From positions 1 to 64,000 of the forward strand of contig NW_002476470.1 of NCBI RefSeq assembly GCF_000189635.1: 64,000 nucleotides of DNA. Reading direction: 5' to 3'. The stretch's first letter is position 1; each line of letters starts with the position of its first letter. This DNA is from Tetrahymena thermophila SB210. Taxonomy: Eukaryota; Ciliophora; Oligohymenophorea; Hymenostomatida; Tetrahymenidae. This document shows, piece by piece, positions 1-12,523 of this stretch. Position numbers and translations under genes: made by a program. The notes beneath the pieces are model-generated. The model did no database searches, was not told the DNA's origin, and saw only the letters and a list, made by a program, of their open reading frames with translations.

Positions 1-6
1 TAAATT

Positions 7-154
7 TAGAAAACCTAGCTCTTTAATTCGATTATTATTTTAAATTTTATATATAATTTTATTAGCACATTTCAAAAAGATAGAAAACCTAGCTCTTTAA
101 TTCGATTATTACTTTAAATTTTATATATAATTTTATTAGCACATTTCAAAAAGA
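7..154. repeat. Direct tandem duplication, 2 x 74 bp
   Basis: Units 7-80 and 81-154 are identical except for one T/C difference. They lie just 3' of the last recognised exon of the LRR gene that reads leftward. Because 74 is not a multiple of 3, the duplication would shift the frame if it lies in coding sequence. On the minus strand one frame ends in IKELGFLSF then TGA, loosely like the basic KRLV tails of the other LRR genes, but the acceptor phase does not fit, so I do not call it an exon. Confidence 0.85.
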
Positions 155-352
155 AATTATGAAAAAATTGATAAACTAAATTTAAAATAAATAAGGAAAC
201 AAAAAGATAGCAAGAATTAAATGAATAAATAAATAAGAATAGCTTAAATTTAAAAAATAAAAATAATTATTATCTATTTGCTGGCTTGCTAATTTATTTA
301 TTTATTTATTCAATTATTTTAAAATTTGAAAATATAAAATAAATCTTCATAC

Positions 353-2799
353 TCTAAATAAATAAGAACAGTTGAAAGTCTGTTTAATTTTGATAATGCA
401 GAACCTAAGCCATTTATGTTTTTTTCACTGATGTCATTATCTCCACTTTGATAAAAGCAAATAAATTATAAAATAGTAAAAATTTAAAAAATGTAAATTT
501 TAGATAGAAAGGAAATTAACCAAATTAAAAATAAAATAGTTAACTGACTAACTAACTAAATAATTTAGGAATAAATAAGATTAATCATTTTAAAAAATAT
601 TTTTACTTAAAAAAAAGTTCTAAGCTTTAGAGGTTGCTACAGTTTTATAGTGCTTGACCTAAGCTAGATATTTCATCCCCAATTTAATTTTCGCTATATA
701 ATTTTTGTTTAAATTTTAATGATAAAAGTAAGGAAATAGATTAATCATATATTAAAATATATTTATTTAACTTTTTAAATTATTCAAAAATAAAATTTGA
801 TGTGATTATTTTTTAAAAACCATTTTTTAATAAAAATTTAAATAACTTAAATTATTAAATGAATGATAATAAATTTATTTACCTAATTCTAAAAGTAAAT
901 TTTGAGAGATTTAAGCACTTTGCTAAAGAAGAACCTAGACCAGATAAACATTTTTCGCCAATAAAATTAGAGCTTTTAATAAAATTTATGAGTTAATATA
1001 AAGAAATTTCCTAATTTACAAGTTAAAAAATATTAATTTCAATTTTTAGGATGAAATTAATTAATATAAAAAAAAATAAAGTTTTTATTTCATTATTAAT
1101 AAATAATAATTAAAATCAAAATCTTTATTATATATATTTATATTTACTCAAAATCAAGATTCAGACTCTTGAGATTAGTACAACTAGATAAAGCACAAAA
1201 TATTGTTAATGCACTTTCGTCATTTAAATTATTTTTCCTTAATAAAAAATAGATGTAATAATTAGAAGAAAATGCATGACTAATAAGATGAAAAATAAGT
1301 TAATTTATGAAAAATATTTCAAGTTATGATAAATACCGTCTTAACTTACATCAATACAAATTTCTTTAAAAAATTTTTTTATTTATTCAAAATAAACTAA
1401 CTACCTTACCAAATATTATATTAATTATTTATTTATTATCATAAACAAATTTTTTTATGGTATATTATTTTAATTGAGCGTTATTAAAAAAGATTGAAGG
1501 TATTACCTCAAACTAATATTCAAAGTTTGAATATTGATACACTTTTATAAAGCAGAACTGAAATACGAGAGAGATTCTCCATTAATTTTTGAATCACTTA
1601 TTTAACGTTATAAATAAATAATTATACAAAATAAAATAAATAAATTAAAATTTATCTAAAAAAAAGAATATTCATTTATTTTAAAATTAAATGAAGAAAT
1701 ATTATTTTTACTCTAATTCAAGAGATAAATTTTATAGATTAGAGCAATTAGCTATAGCAGAGGCTAAAGGTGATGCAGTTTATTCAAAAATTTCAATGCC
1801 ACTTTTATAAGATAAAACAAATATATTTATAATTTGAAAAGTGAAAAAATAAATAGTTGAAATAACTTCTAAAAGTTTTAAGTATTTAAAAATATATGCA
1901 TTTTACTTAGTAGCAAGAGCTAAACTTTAAATTTTAACACATTTACCTAAAGCAGAAGCTAAATCTTCTGCAGTTTATTCATTAATATAAGTGTCATAAC
2001 TATATTTAATTAAAGAATTTGTTAAATTAAGAAAATAAAATAAAAAAGACAAAAATTAAAAATAAAAATTTAGTTTAAATTTATTAAATTCATTTAAAAA
2101 GCGAATATATAAAAAAATATATAATTGATTATAAATTATTAAATGGTTGATTATCTATAAAAATAATCAAAATAAAATAAAAAATTTTAATTATTAGTTA
2201 TAAATATCTAATAATATTTTTAAAAAGTAACTTTAATCTTAATGGCAAATAAAAGAAAGAAAGACATATTAAGAAAAAGAATTATTTAATATTTATAATT
2301 ATTAAATAAATGAATAATTAAGTAAAATGCTTAAGCTTAAAAATAAAATAAAATAGATAAGTAAAAAATATGTTTTTTTTAATTTTTTACAGATTTAAAA
2401 ATAATTAAAAAATAATAAAAAAATGAATGAAAAAATTTTACTCAAAATCTAGTCTCAAAGTTGTGAGATTTTTACATTTTGCTAAAGCATTTGTATAAAT
2501 TGATATATCATCATTTCTGTTATTAGATAATTTATTATTAAAATATGAGAAAATAAATTTAAAATAAAACAAATTTGATGACTAAATTATCTATTGAGGT
2601 ATTTAATATTCAATTAAATAGTTTTTATAAATAAGTGAATTGATAAATTTTTACTCTATGAACATTTCGATATCAGTTATTAAATCTAGATTTGAATCTA
2701 TAATCTATATTAAAAAAAGAAATTTAGGAGATAAATAATAAGATAATAATCAATTACATCCTCTTCACTCTCAAAGTATTTTTTATTTTTCATCATCAT
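353..2799 (-). CDS. Multi-exon LRR protein, one LRR per exon (gene A, 3' end unresolved)
   Basis: Ciliate code, minus strand. Exons seen (5' to 3' of the gene): 2758-2799, 2655-2704, 2442-2516, 1907-1999, 1712-1801, 1507-1596, 1148-1237, 883-972, 607-693, 353-445. Every LRR exon runs from an AG acceptor to a GTAAA/GTATG donor in the same phase (one base before the first full codon, two after the last), and none has an in-frame TGA. Exon 1 is 14 codons beginning with three Met codons (MMMKNKKYFESEED), followed by a 53-base intron; exon 2 is 50 bases, as in the gene at 16.7-22.9 kb. Typical repeats read ENQIGDEISSLGQALQNC and SNFIGEKCLSGLGSSLAKC, matching the ribonuclease-inhibitor-like LRR pattern NxIGxxGxxxLxxALxxCxNLxxLxL. 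Repeats are more divergent than in the other two LRR genes. The terminal exon was not found; it lies in 1-352 or outside the window. Role inferred only: protein-binding solenoid. Confidence 0.8.
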
Positions 2800-3796
2800 T
2801 TTTTTTTGAAAAATTCAATTATCAATTTTATGAAATATTAATTTATTATAAACTTTCTTTCTTTTTTGTTAAATTTAAAGAGAAATTTGAAGGTCAAATA
2901 ATTAAAAGATTAAAAGACCATATTAATTAAAAGCTAATAATAAATTATTCCAATTTATTGATTCTCACTAAAATTATCAATAAATCACAAAATTTGCTCA
3001 AAAAATATTCAAGGAATTATGTGTTTGATATGAATTATTTCATAATTTCATATATAGAAGAATATGTCAATTTTGGGCTCTATTTATTAAGAAAATCTAA
3101 CTAAAATATAATTTAAAATATAATAAATCATCAAATTTAAAATAAGTGAATATATAAAAAATCTTATTTTTTAAAATTTCCAGTTTTTCTTCACAAAGAG
3201 TTATCTAAAAAGAAATCATTCATTTAATTTATTAAAATATTATATCTGTAAATTTGCTTTGCATCTATGAAAAAAAATTTTAAGGAAAGCAGTTATGAAT
3301 TTTTTGTTATATTTTTCATATTGGTGGGCATAGATAACCAAATAAATAAAAGTTAAATAAAATAAATAATCTGTTTGAATAAAGATTTAAATACAGATAA
3401 TTCAAAATAAGATAGCATCATTACCTAAGAGTATAAGAGAGGTAATTAAAAAAAATGAGAAATGTATAGCAAATAATTATATTAGTTGGTTTCATGGTTT
3501 ATATGTTAGCATTTTTTTCATATTAATTTTAATCAAATATAATATTTTTTATACATAAAATAAATAAATATTTAATAAAAATCCATTTTTAAATTTTCAC
3601 ATAGTAAAAAAGTTTATTTTTTAAAATAAATAAAAAAATCCCTAAAATTAAAAAAATGATTAAAAAGTAAATAAAAAATTTAATAATAGGTATGCGAGAT
3701 AATACATATTAAATAAATTTTTTTATAAATAATTAAAAATGAAAGAAATAAGATAAGAAGTAAAGAAAAGCAAAAAATGAAATTGAAAGAATAGGT
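2800..3796. other. AT-rich intergenic, no gene recognised
   Basis: The stretch lies between the start of the LRR gene and the 3' flank of the first surface-antigen gene. On the minus strand around 2885-3070 one frame is free of TGA for about 60 codons, which is not beyond chance here. Its right end (about 3600-3720) holds the 'tccctaaaatt ... gagataatacatatt' sequence that recurs downstream of the other antigen genes. Confidence 0.5.
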
Positions 3797-3955
3797 ATTT
3801 TATTTTAATTAACTGAACACACAATAATACTTCTCAATCAAATCAGCATACATATATAATATAAAGGTTAAGAGCTTTACAATATTGAGCTAACAATCAA
3901 TCAGTATTATAATAAATCTGTTTTTTTTGAATGAGTATAATTCAAACATAAAAAA

Positions 3956-5629
3956 TCAGAAAAGGAATGAAATTAAAAATAAAACTGAGCTCAAAATTAT
4001 CATTGAGTTTGTTGAAGAAGAAGGAGCTGTTGCTTAGCAACTAGATTTATCAGCCTTAGCATATTAGCTGCTACTTCCATTACATGCAAGGCAATCAGCA
4101 TTAGTCCATGTATTAGCAGTTCTATTAGCACTACAAGTTGCAGTTGCAGCAACACAACCAGTTAAAGCAGTATTAGCATAGACAGCTGTAACTCTACCGA
4201 CGGTAGTACCAGGGCAAGATTGGCAGAAGAGATCAGAAGCACCAGTAAGTCCTGATGAAGTATTTGCAGGACAGCTATTTATAGCACATTTTCCAGTAAC
4301 AACACCATTCTACCAGTTCAAACCAGCAGGAGCAGTAGGAGGATTTGGGCAAGTTCCAGAAGTTGTGCATGTTGCAGCAGAGCAAGTAACATCAGCACCA
4401 GCAGCAATAGATACAGGACTTGCTTAGCAACCAGATCTATCAGCCTTAGCATATTAGCTGCTACTTCCATTACAGGCAAGGCAATCTGAGTTTGTCCAAG
4501 TGTTATCAGCTCTAGTAGCACCACAAGTTTAAATTGCAGCAACACAACCAGTTAATGCAGTATTAGCATAGATAGCTTTAACACCATCTACAGTAGTACC
4601 AGGACAAGATTGGCAGAAGAGATCAGAAGCACCAGTAAGTCCTGATGAAGTATTTGCAGGACAGCTATTAATAGCACATTTTCCAGTATCTTCACCATTC
4701 TACCAGGTCAAACCAGCAGGAGCAGTTGGAGGATTTGGGCAAGTTCCAGAAGTTGTGCATGTTGCAGCAGAGCAAGTAACATCAGCACCAGCAGCAGTAG
4801 ATACAGGACTTGCTTAGCAACCAGATTTATCAGCCTTAGCATATTAGCTACTACTTCCATTACAGGCAAGGCAATCTGAGTTTGTCCAAGTGTTTTCAGC
4901 TCTAGTAGCACCACAAGTTTCAATTGCAGCAACACAACCAGTTAATGCAGTATTAGCATAGATAGCTTTAACACCATCTACAGTAGTACCAGGACAAGAT
5001 TGGCAGAAGAGATCAGAAGCACCAGTAAGTCCTGATGAAGTATTTGCAGGACAGCTATTAATAGCACATTTTCCAGTATCTCCACCATTCTACCAGGTCA
5101 AGCTACCCGGAACAGTTGGAGGATTTGGGCAAGTTCCAGAAGTTGTGCATGTTGTATCAGAGCAAGTAACATCAGCACCAGCAGCAGTAGATACAGGACT
5201 TGCTTAGCAACCAGATTTATCAGCCTTAGCATATTAGCTACTACTTCCATTACAGGCAAGGCAATCTGAGTTTGTCCAAGTGTTTTCAGCTCTAGTAGCA
5301 CCACAAGTTTCAATTGCAGCAACACAACCAGTTAATGCAGTATTAGCATAGATAGCTTTAACACCATCTACAGTAGTACCAGGACAAGATTGGCAGAAGA
5401 GATCAGAAGCACCAGTAAGTCCTGATTAAGTATTTGCAGGACAGCTATTAATAGCACATTTTCCAGTATCTCCACCATTCTACCAGGTCAAGCTACCCGG
5501 AACAGTTGGAGGATTTGGGCAAGTTCCAGAAGTTGTACATGTTACAGCAGAGCAAGTAACATCAACACCAGGTGTAGCGAATATTTAGTATACTAAAAGT
5601 GAGGCTATAAATAACTTTAAAATAGTCAT
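3956..5629 (-). CDS. Cysteine-rich GPI-type surface antigen, 4 repeats (immobilization-antigen-like)
   Basis: Single exon of 557 residues in the ciliate code, with ATG at 5629 and TGA at 3956-3958; 1674 bases, no in-frame TGA. The signal peptide is MTILKLFIASLLVYQIFA. Four tandem repeats of about 130 residues (390 bp period) follow, each with about 12 Cys in fixed spacing and the landmarks NGGDTGKCAIN, SDLFCQSCPG, GCVAA, NTWTNSDCLAC and QYAKADKSGCQA. The C-terminus is a short Ser/Thr linker and TNSMIILSSVLFLISFLF, a classic GPI-attachment tail. Known for the family: ciliate i-antigens coat the cell and cilia and are expressed in a mutually exclusive, environment-dependent manner. Whether this copy is expressed cannot be seen. 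A conserved 3' UTR-like block lies at about 3797-3955. Confidence 0.93.
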
Positions 5630-5664
5630 TTTAATTAAATTTTTGTTTGATTTATTTTCTTTGT

Positions 5665-5715
5665 TAATTAATTAATTATTATGAAAAGAGGTTGTTTGAT
5701 TTAGGTATTTATAAA
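5665..5715 (-). promoter_or_regulatory. Conserved 5' block upstream of surface-antigen gene
   Basis: An A/T tract (TTAATTAATTAATTATTATG on the plus strand) is followed by AAAAGAGGTTGTTTGATTTA and then a TATA-like GTATTTATAAA. The block starts 36 bases upstream of the ATG at 5629 and recurs at nearly the same distance at all eight antigen loci. It may be core promoter, 5' UTR or transcription start region; the sequence does not decide which. Confidence 0.55.
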
Positions 5716-8700
5716 GAAGGTTATAGACAATATAATTTCTTCATTTATTTTTTTTGTTCTAAAATATAATAAAATCTAATAAAGTTTGTAAAAATGCATT
5801 ATTGTGTGTATATACTTTAATTAATTTATTTGAAGAAAGCAGTTATAATGAGAATTCTAAATTATAAATAATTAATGGATAAAATAAATAAAGGGTTAAT
5901 TTATATTTTAAAATTGTAAGAAAGATTTTATAAGATAAGTAGAAATGTAAACTTTTAGTTTGAAAATAAATTTAAAAACTTATTTTATAAATAATATTTT
6001 TTAAAAGAAAACAAAGAGGATTTTTTATAGTAATATTGACTAAGTATTAAATAAAAAAATATCTTAAGCTTGTTATGCCAAAAAAAAAAGAGAGTTGATT
6101 GAGTATATCAGTTATTAGCTCTTAGAATCTAAATAAATTTACTAACATGATACCTTACACTATCAAACTTTAATAAAATATCTTTCCGTATCTATTACAT
6201 TATTTTTTTAATAACTATCAAAGTCAATTTACAAAGAAGTCTCTTTTAGCTGAGAATCACTCACTTAATTAAATAAATACATTTAAAATAAGATTAAGAA
6301 GGTTGATTTACATTCATATATTTTTGATGATTAAATCAAATTAAGTTGTATAATAAAGATTATGATAATAGTCAAACAAATTTATTATCTAAATATTTTT
6401 TTTTTTATTGATTTTTTTCAAAATATAAACACTAACAAGTAATGAAATGAAGTAGTGAGAGAATCTAGCTATATGTCTAGTTAAATTTAAGGAGAAATAA
6501 ATTTATAAATGTCATTAACTTAATAAAATAATAGAGTATTAATCTATAAAATATCTTAATGAATATTACAATAAATAAATAAACAAATCAGCTATTACTT
6601 TTTTTAAAATTAGTTATATAAATAAATATACTGTTAATATCAATATTGCTATCCATCACATCCCAAAATAATTGGCTTTTGTTAAATGAAATGAAAAAAA
6701 TGTAAACATTAATCTTTAAAAACCAATTAAGTATTTCAAATAGAGTAATTACACTTGATTTATCAGTGTGTGTTTTTAATTTTGATTAAAAAATATTGTA
6801 CTAGTTAATCGATATATAGAAAGTCCGTCCTTTGTTTTTACAGAAAAGTCTATAAGTATTAGAGTTATAAAATATTGAAAGTCGTCCAATTTTTTTACAG
6901 AAAAATCTATAGAAAATTTAATGGTTTTGCCAATAAAAAAATAAAGTTAAAAATGTCAACAATTAACATTTTTTTCAAAGATTCCAATTGAAATTATGGA
7001 AGCTTAAAAAAGATAAATAGAAAAAAAACATTAATAAATTATTGCTTTGCAAATAAAATGGTATTCTAACTAAGTAATAATATTTGAATTTGATTTGCGA
7101 ATAGCTCATATTAAATCTTACTTGTTTAGTAATATTTGTGTTTATGTATAAAAAATAGCAAAAAATTAATTAACCAAATCATTTTTTAATGTGATTTATA
7201 GACTTACACACTGTTCTTTTCAAAAATCCCCACAATTTTTAAATAATTAAATTCTAGTAGTGAGTTTTTTTCAAACATTCATTTTCTAATTTAATAATAT
7301 TAGATTTAAAAATTTATAGAACTATTAAAATACATGAATTTGCCTTCAAACGTTTAGCTCGAAAGCTATTTTCAAGGAAATTCTAATTAAACATTTTAGA
7401 AGACTTACTTACTTAACAAAGAAGACTTACTTACTTAACATAATTAAATCTAATTATTGAACACTTTTTCAGATTGCTATAAAAAATAATGAATAAATAG
7501 ATGACATACGATGTGCGCGATGCAAAGAAAAGCGATTAATAAATCTTTCATAATAATTTTGTAAATCATTTAAAACCTTTTTAAGATAAATAAATTTAAA
7601 TAAAAAATATTTTTTTAAAATAGAATTTGTTAAACATTTTTGAATAATAGACGACAAATCTAATGAATAATCTTTACTGAAATTTTAAAAATAAACAAAC
7701 AAAATAATAGCATAATGTTTTTTTACTAAAATTATATTTAGTTATTAACAATCTAAAATATTTTCTTTTATTTGATTTATTTAATTTTATAATCTAAAAG
7801 CTAACTTTTTTAAACTATTTTTGAAGAATTTAGAAAATAAAGCTGTATATTTTTTATCCTTTGTTAATTATTAAAAAAATAAATACTTCTTTACTTTTAA
7901 TGAAAATTTTTTGACTGCATATCCAAATTAAAAGATGAAAATCTATTTTTGATTGTTAACCCATAAAAATATTTTTTTTATTTAAATTAGAAAAATTCAA
8001 AAAAATCAGCTGCCAATAAAATTTTTAAAAGATTAATGGATGTATTTATTTTTTTATTTTAAATATTTGTTACTAATGATGTTCAATAAGCATTTTAATT
8101 TCAAAAAGAAAAATATTAACATAAATTTTATGTAAATCAAGAATAATAATATGATTTTATACAATTCAATAATTAAAAATCAACACTTACTTTTAGGAAA
8201 TTTATTTTAAGTGCGAAAAAAATAAAAACAATTCTTTCATAATTTGATTTAAAAGCAAGTTATAAGCTTTTTATTCTTAATTAATTATAATAATTTTAAA
8301 AGCATATTACTTATTTTAATCCTAAATGAATATTTGCTTTCAAAACCATTTTTTTTATTTAAGTTTATTTTTTTGAAATCATTTTCAGTTGTGAATTAAA
8401 GTTTTTGTTTGAAAAGTAAGTTTCATTAACATTTTCTTCAAATTCGAAATTACTTAAATAGAAAGCTAGGATTATTGAGAGATACATGTTAATAAAAATT
8501 TAAATATCACAAATAAGAAAATATCAGTATACTAAAAATAGATAAGGAGAAAAATCCAAAAGATATCTTTATTAATTTAAAATTAATTCTAGACTATATT
8601 ATTATCTTAATAAATTGATTCATTTACATTGATTAGAATAGTTATTACTCTCAATCAATTTTTTTGATATTACTATAAAATCAAATTTAGGTAGACCCAC

Positions 8701-9035
8701 AAAAGAAAAATAGTACTAACAGCTACTAGCTGTTTATAACCATTAAAGGATGAAGTAAATAATTTTAAATACAATAGTGGCATATAAAAAAATAATAAAT
8801 AATAAAAAAGCATATGAATTAAATAAGCAAAATACTATTAATTAATTAAAGTAATAAATATTTTATTTTCATTTTTAAGTACTTTAATTAAAATGTAGAT
8901 CCAAAGACAAAGCATCTTCTCAAATTTGTAAATAACTATATATGGTATAACTATCTATAAATCATTATATACTTTATGTAATAAGCAGGGACCCAAAAAA
9001 AAATACAAAGCAAAACCTCAAATAAAATCACGAGA
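5716..9035. repeat. Upstream flank of surface-antigen unit (duplicon copy 1)
   Basis: This non-coding, AT-rich flank resembles the flanks at 12433-16556, 32953-36290, 46387-50450 and 61250-64000. Shared landmarks in order are 'ccatcacatcccaaaataattgg' (about 6650), 'agagtaattacacttga' (6744), 'acagaaaagtctata' (6841 and 6897), 'gatgacatacgatgtg' (7500) and 'ctgtttataaccattaaagg' (8728). A short minus-strand ORF at 7469-7657 ends in TGA and is not conserved in length between copies, so I do not call it. Confidence 0.7.
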
Positions 9036-10645
9036 TAATAATTTAATTTGTTATTATTTGTGTATGTAGCCTTGAAAAATCCGTACCCTAGGTTACTATA
9101 TATATAATAATATTATAAAAATTATTAAGGAAACAAAACCAAATAATTATATATAGAGTAATTAAATTGGCGTCATTTTTTCTTATTTTTTTTCTTCAAG
9201 TAATTTACAGTAAAATAAGCTTTTAAAAAATATTTTATTTGCTATTTAACTAATTCAAAAGTAAAATAAATCATTTAAACTTATTTACGTTTTTTATATT
9301 AAGATTTGAGGCTTTAAATATTTTTAAAGTGTAAAATTCTATCTTTAGAATTCATTAGATTTTATATAAATTAATAATTTTCCTTCTTGACAAGAAAATC
9401 TAATAAAGATAAACAGAAAAAGCGATTGAAAAAGGAAATTAATATTAGGATCATTTTATTGATTGCTATTACTGCTTGAAATCTCTCAAAATATGTTATC
9501 ATTCTAATAATATAAATAATATCTTTTTGAATTTTTAATCTCAATTTATAAAAACAAGTGAATATCTTTTAATAATAAATAGGCTTTTTATTTGTTTATA
9601 TTTTATTTTAAAAGTTAAATTTTGATGTTAATTCCCGCTCATGAAAATATTGCTCAGAATTAATTAAAATTTAATATATTTTTAAATTACTTCGGATCAC
9701 ATTACTAAGAAAATCTAAATAAGATAAATAGAAGAATTGGTTGAAAGTGAAATAAGTATATACAATTTTAATAATATAAATAATAAATACCTTTGATTTA
9801 ATATCTTATTAATATAATAAATAACTATAGTTAAAAAATATATATTTTATTTGCTTTGTTTTGAATTTTATTTTAAAAGTAAAATTTTGATATTAATTAG
9901 CGCGCCTATAAATATTATTTAGAATTAATTATAATCTGATATTATTTTATTATAGCTTCAAATAATAATCACTCATGTATAAATAGTTAGATGTACAATA
10001 TGTGCTTATACTTTTTTCTATTAATGATTTTTATAAAACTAAAAAATAAATTATCCTAATACATTAAGCAAAAAATAATTCTTCATAACCAAATAAACTT
10101 GATTAAATTTGTAATTATCGAAATTAAATTATACCAAATATTTTTAGTTGACTGTGTCTAGTTGCAAATTAAAAAAACATTTTGAATATTGTATATTGTT
10201 ATTGGAATTATCTTTTGTTAAATTTTACTCTATTTTACATAAATTTATCTTGAAATTTTCATATAAAATTTAATTAGATTATGCTATTTTTAGAAAATAA
10301 TTTAACAAATAAATATTTATTAATAAAATTGCTGATGAGTTTGTTCCTTAAACAGGCATTCATATAATAATAATTCCAAATATTTTTTTTGTGTTTATTT
10401 TCTAAAGCAGTTGCTTTTGTTGGTGTTACAGTAAATCTTCCATTTAATCGAAAACCTATAAATTCGAAAATATTTTAGAGTTTTTTTTTGATGATTAAAA
10501 AGAGTAAAATAAAATTATTTGAATAAAAGGTATGTATGTGAGATAATACATATTTAAAAAATTTTTTTGATAAATAATTAAAAATAAATGAAAAGAATAT
10601 GTTTATGAGAAAAGAAAAGCAAAAAAGAAATTAAAAGAAAAGAAA
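9036..10645. other. AT-rich intergenic with a diverged ~0.3 kb duplication
   Basis: No gene recognised. Two diverged direct copies are visible: 'tctaataaagataaacag' near 9398 with 'ttttattttaaaagttaaattttgatgttaatt' near 9600, and 'tctaaataagataaatag' near 9713 with a matching segment near 9865. The right end (10490-10645) is the common 3' flank of the antigen genes. Confidence 0.45.
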
Positions 10646-10803
10646 TTTTATTTTAATTAATTGAATGCACAATAATACTTTTCAATCAAATCAGCATACA
10701 TATATAATATAAAGGTTAAGATTTTTACTATATTGAGCTAACAATCAAATTGTATTCAAATAAATCTGTTTTTTTTGAATGAGTTTTATTCAAACATAAA
10801 AAA

Positions 10804-12432
10804 TCAGAAAAGGAATGAAATTAAAAATAAAACTGAACTCAAAATTATCATTGAGTTTGTTGAAGTAGAAGGAGCTGTTGCTTAGCAACCTGATTTATCA
10901 GCCATAGCATATTAAGTGCTACTTCCATTACAGGCAAGGCAATCGGCATTAGTCCATGTTTTAGCAGTTCTACTAGCACCACAAGTTCCAGTTGAAGCCA
11001 CACAACCAGTTTATCCTTTATTAGCAAAGACAGCTTGAACTTAGCCATTAGGAGTTCCAGGACAAGATTGACAGAAGAGATCAGAAGCACCAGTAAGTCC
11101 TGATGAAGTACTTGCAGGACAACTAGCAATAGCACATTTTCCAGAACCTACACCATTTTACCAGGCCAAACCAGCAGGAACAGTTGGAACAGCTGTGCAA
11201 GTTCCAACGGTTGCGCATGTTGCAGCAGAGCAAGTAACATCAGCACCAGCAGCAGATACAGGATTTGCTTAGCAACCAGATTTATCAGCCTTAGCATATT
11301 AGCTGCTAGTTCCATTACAGGCAAGGCAATCTGCGTTAGACCATGTATTAGCAGCTCTAGTAGCACCACAAGTTGCAGTAGCAGCAACACAACCAGTTAA
11401 TGCAGCATTAGCAAACACAGCTGCAACTCCACTACCAGGACAAGATTGACAGAAAAGATCAGAAGCACCAGTAAGTCCTGATGAAGTACTTGCAGGACAA
11501 CTAGCAATAGCACATTTTCCAGTAGCTCCACCATTCTACCAGGTCAAACCAGCAGGAACAGTTGGAACAGCTGTGCAAGTTCCAACGGTTGCGCATGTTG
11601 CAGCAGAGCAAGTAACATCAGCACCAGCAGCAGGTACAGGATTTGCTTAGCAACCAGATTTATCAGCCTTAGCATATTAGCTGCTAGTTCCATTACAGGC
11701 AAGGCAATCTGCGTTAGACCATGTATTAGCAGCTCTAGTAGCACCACAAGTTGCAGTAGCAGCAACACAACCAGTTAATGCAGTATTAGCAAATACAGCT
11801 GCAACTCCACTACCAGGACAAGATTGACAGAAAAGATCAGAAGCACCAGTAAGTCCTGATGAAGTACTTGCAGGACAACTAGCAATAGCACATTTTCCAG
11901 TAGCTCCACCATTCTACCAGGTCAAACCAGCAGGAACAGTAGGAGCAGCTGTGCAAGTTCCAACGGTAGTGCATGTTGCAGCAGAGCAACTAACATCAGC
12001 ACCAGGTGCATTTGCTTAGCAACTAGATCTATCTAAGGTAGCATATTAGGCGGTATTTCCATTACAGGCGAGACAATCTGCGTTAGACCATGTATTAGTA
12101 GCTCTAGTAGCACCACAAGTTGCAGTAGCAGCAACACAACCAGTTAATGCAGTATTAGCAAACACAGCTGCAACTCCACTACCAGGACAAGATTGACAGA
12201 AAAGATCAGAAGCACCAGTAAGTCCTGATGAAGTACTTGCAGGGCAGTTAGTAATAGCACATTTTCCAGTAGCACCACCATTCTACCAGGCCAAACTAGC
12301 AGGAACAGTCGGAACAGCTGTACAAGTTCCAACAGTTGCGCAAGTTGTAGCAGAGCAAGTAACGTCGGCACCTTGTGCAGCGAATATTTAGCTTACTAAA
12401 AGTGAGGCTATAAATAACTTTAAAATAGTCAT
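10804..12432 (-). CDS. Cysteine-rich GPI-type surface antigen, 4 repeats
   Basis: Single exon of 542 residues with ATG at 12432 and TGA at 10804-10806. The signal peptide is MTILKLFIASLLVSQIFA, and the mature part begins AQGADVTC. Four repeats follow; the two middle ones are nearly identical at DNA level with a 396 bp period. Each repeat carries KCAI, SDLFCQSCPG, GCVAATATC and DCLACNG cysteine landmarks. In the N-terminal repeats the segment after SCPG is shortened (SGVAAVFAN) by about 4 residues relative to the gene at 3956-5629. The tail is STSTNSMIILSSVLFLIS and then TGA, a GPI-type signal. The conserved 3' block lies at about 10646-10803. Function by family: surface coat antigen; the exact serotype cannot be told. 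Confidence 0.93.
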
Positions 12433-12467
12433 TTTACTTAAATTGATGTTTTAATTATTTTCTTTTT

Positions 12468-12523
12468 TTAATTAATTAATTATTATGAAAAGAGGTTGTT
12501 TGATTTAGTTATTTATAAGAAGG
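12468..12523 (-). promoter_or_regulatory. Conserved 5' block upstream of surface-antigen gene
   Basis: Same block as at 5665-5715: TTAATTAATTAATTATTATG, then AAAAGAGGTTGTTTGATTTA and an ATTTATAA element, starting 36 bases upstream of the ATG at 12432. Confidence 0.55.

Noticed and set aside
1..2530. Treating the first LRR region as a decayed pseudogene because its repeats are diverged
   Set aside because: All ten exons keep splice sites, phase and open frames, and the 5' micro-exon pair matches the intact gene at 16.7-22.9 kb.
6440..6720. Possible tRNA or snRNA genes in the conserved flank
   Set aside because: No cloverleaf with A- and B-box-like elements or other RNA signature could be made out; the conservation is explained by flank duplication.
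7469..7657. Minus-strand 62-residue ORF with a relative at 48356-48565
   Set aside because: Both sit in the duplicated non-coding flank; the homologous segments near 14560 and 34510 do not keep the frame or length, so shared ancestry of the flank explains the likeness.
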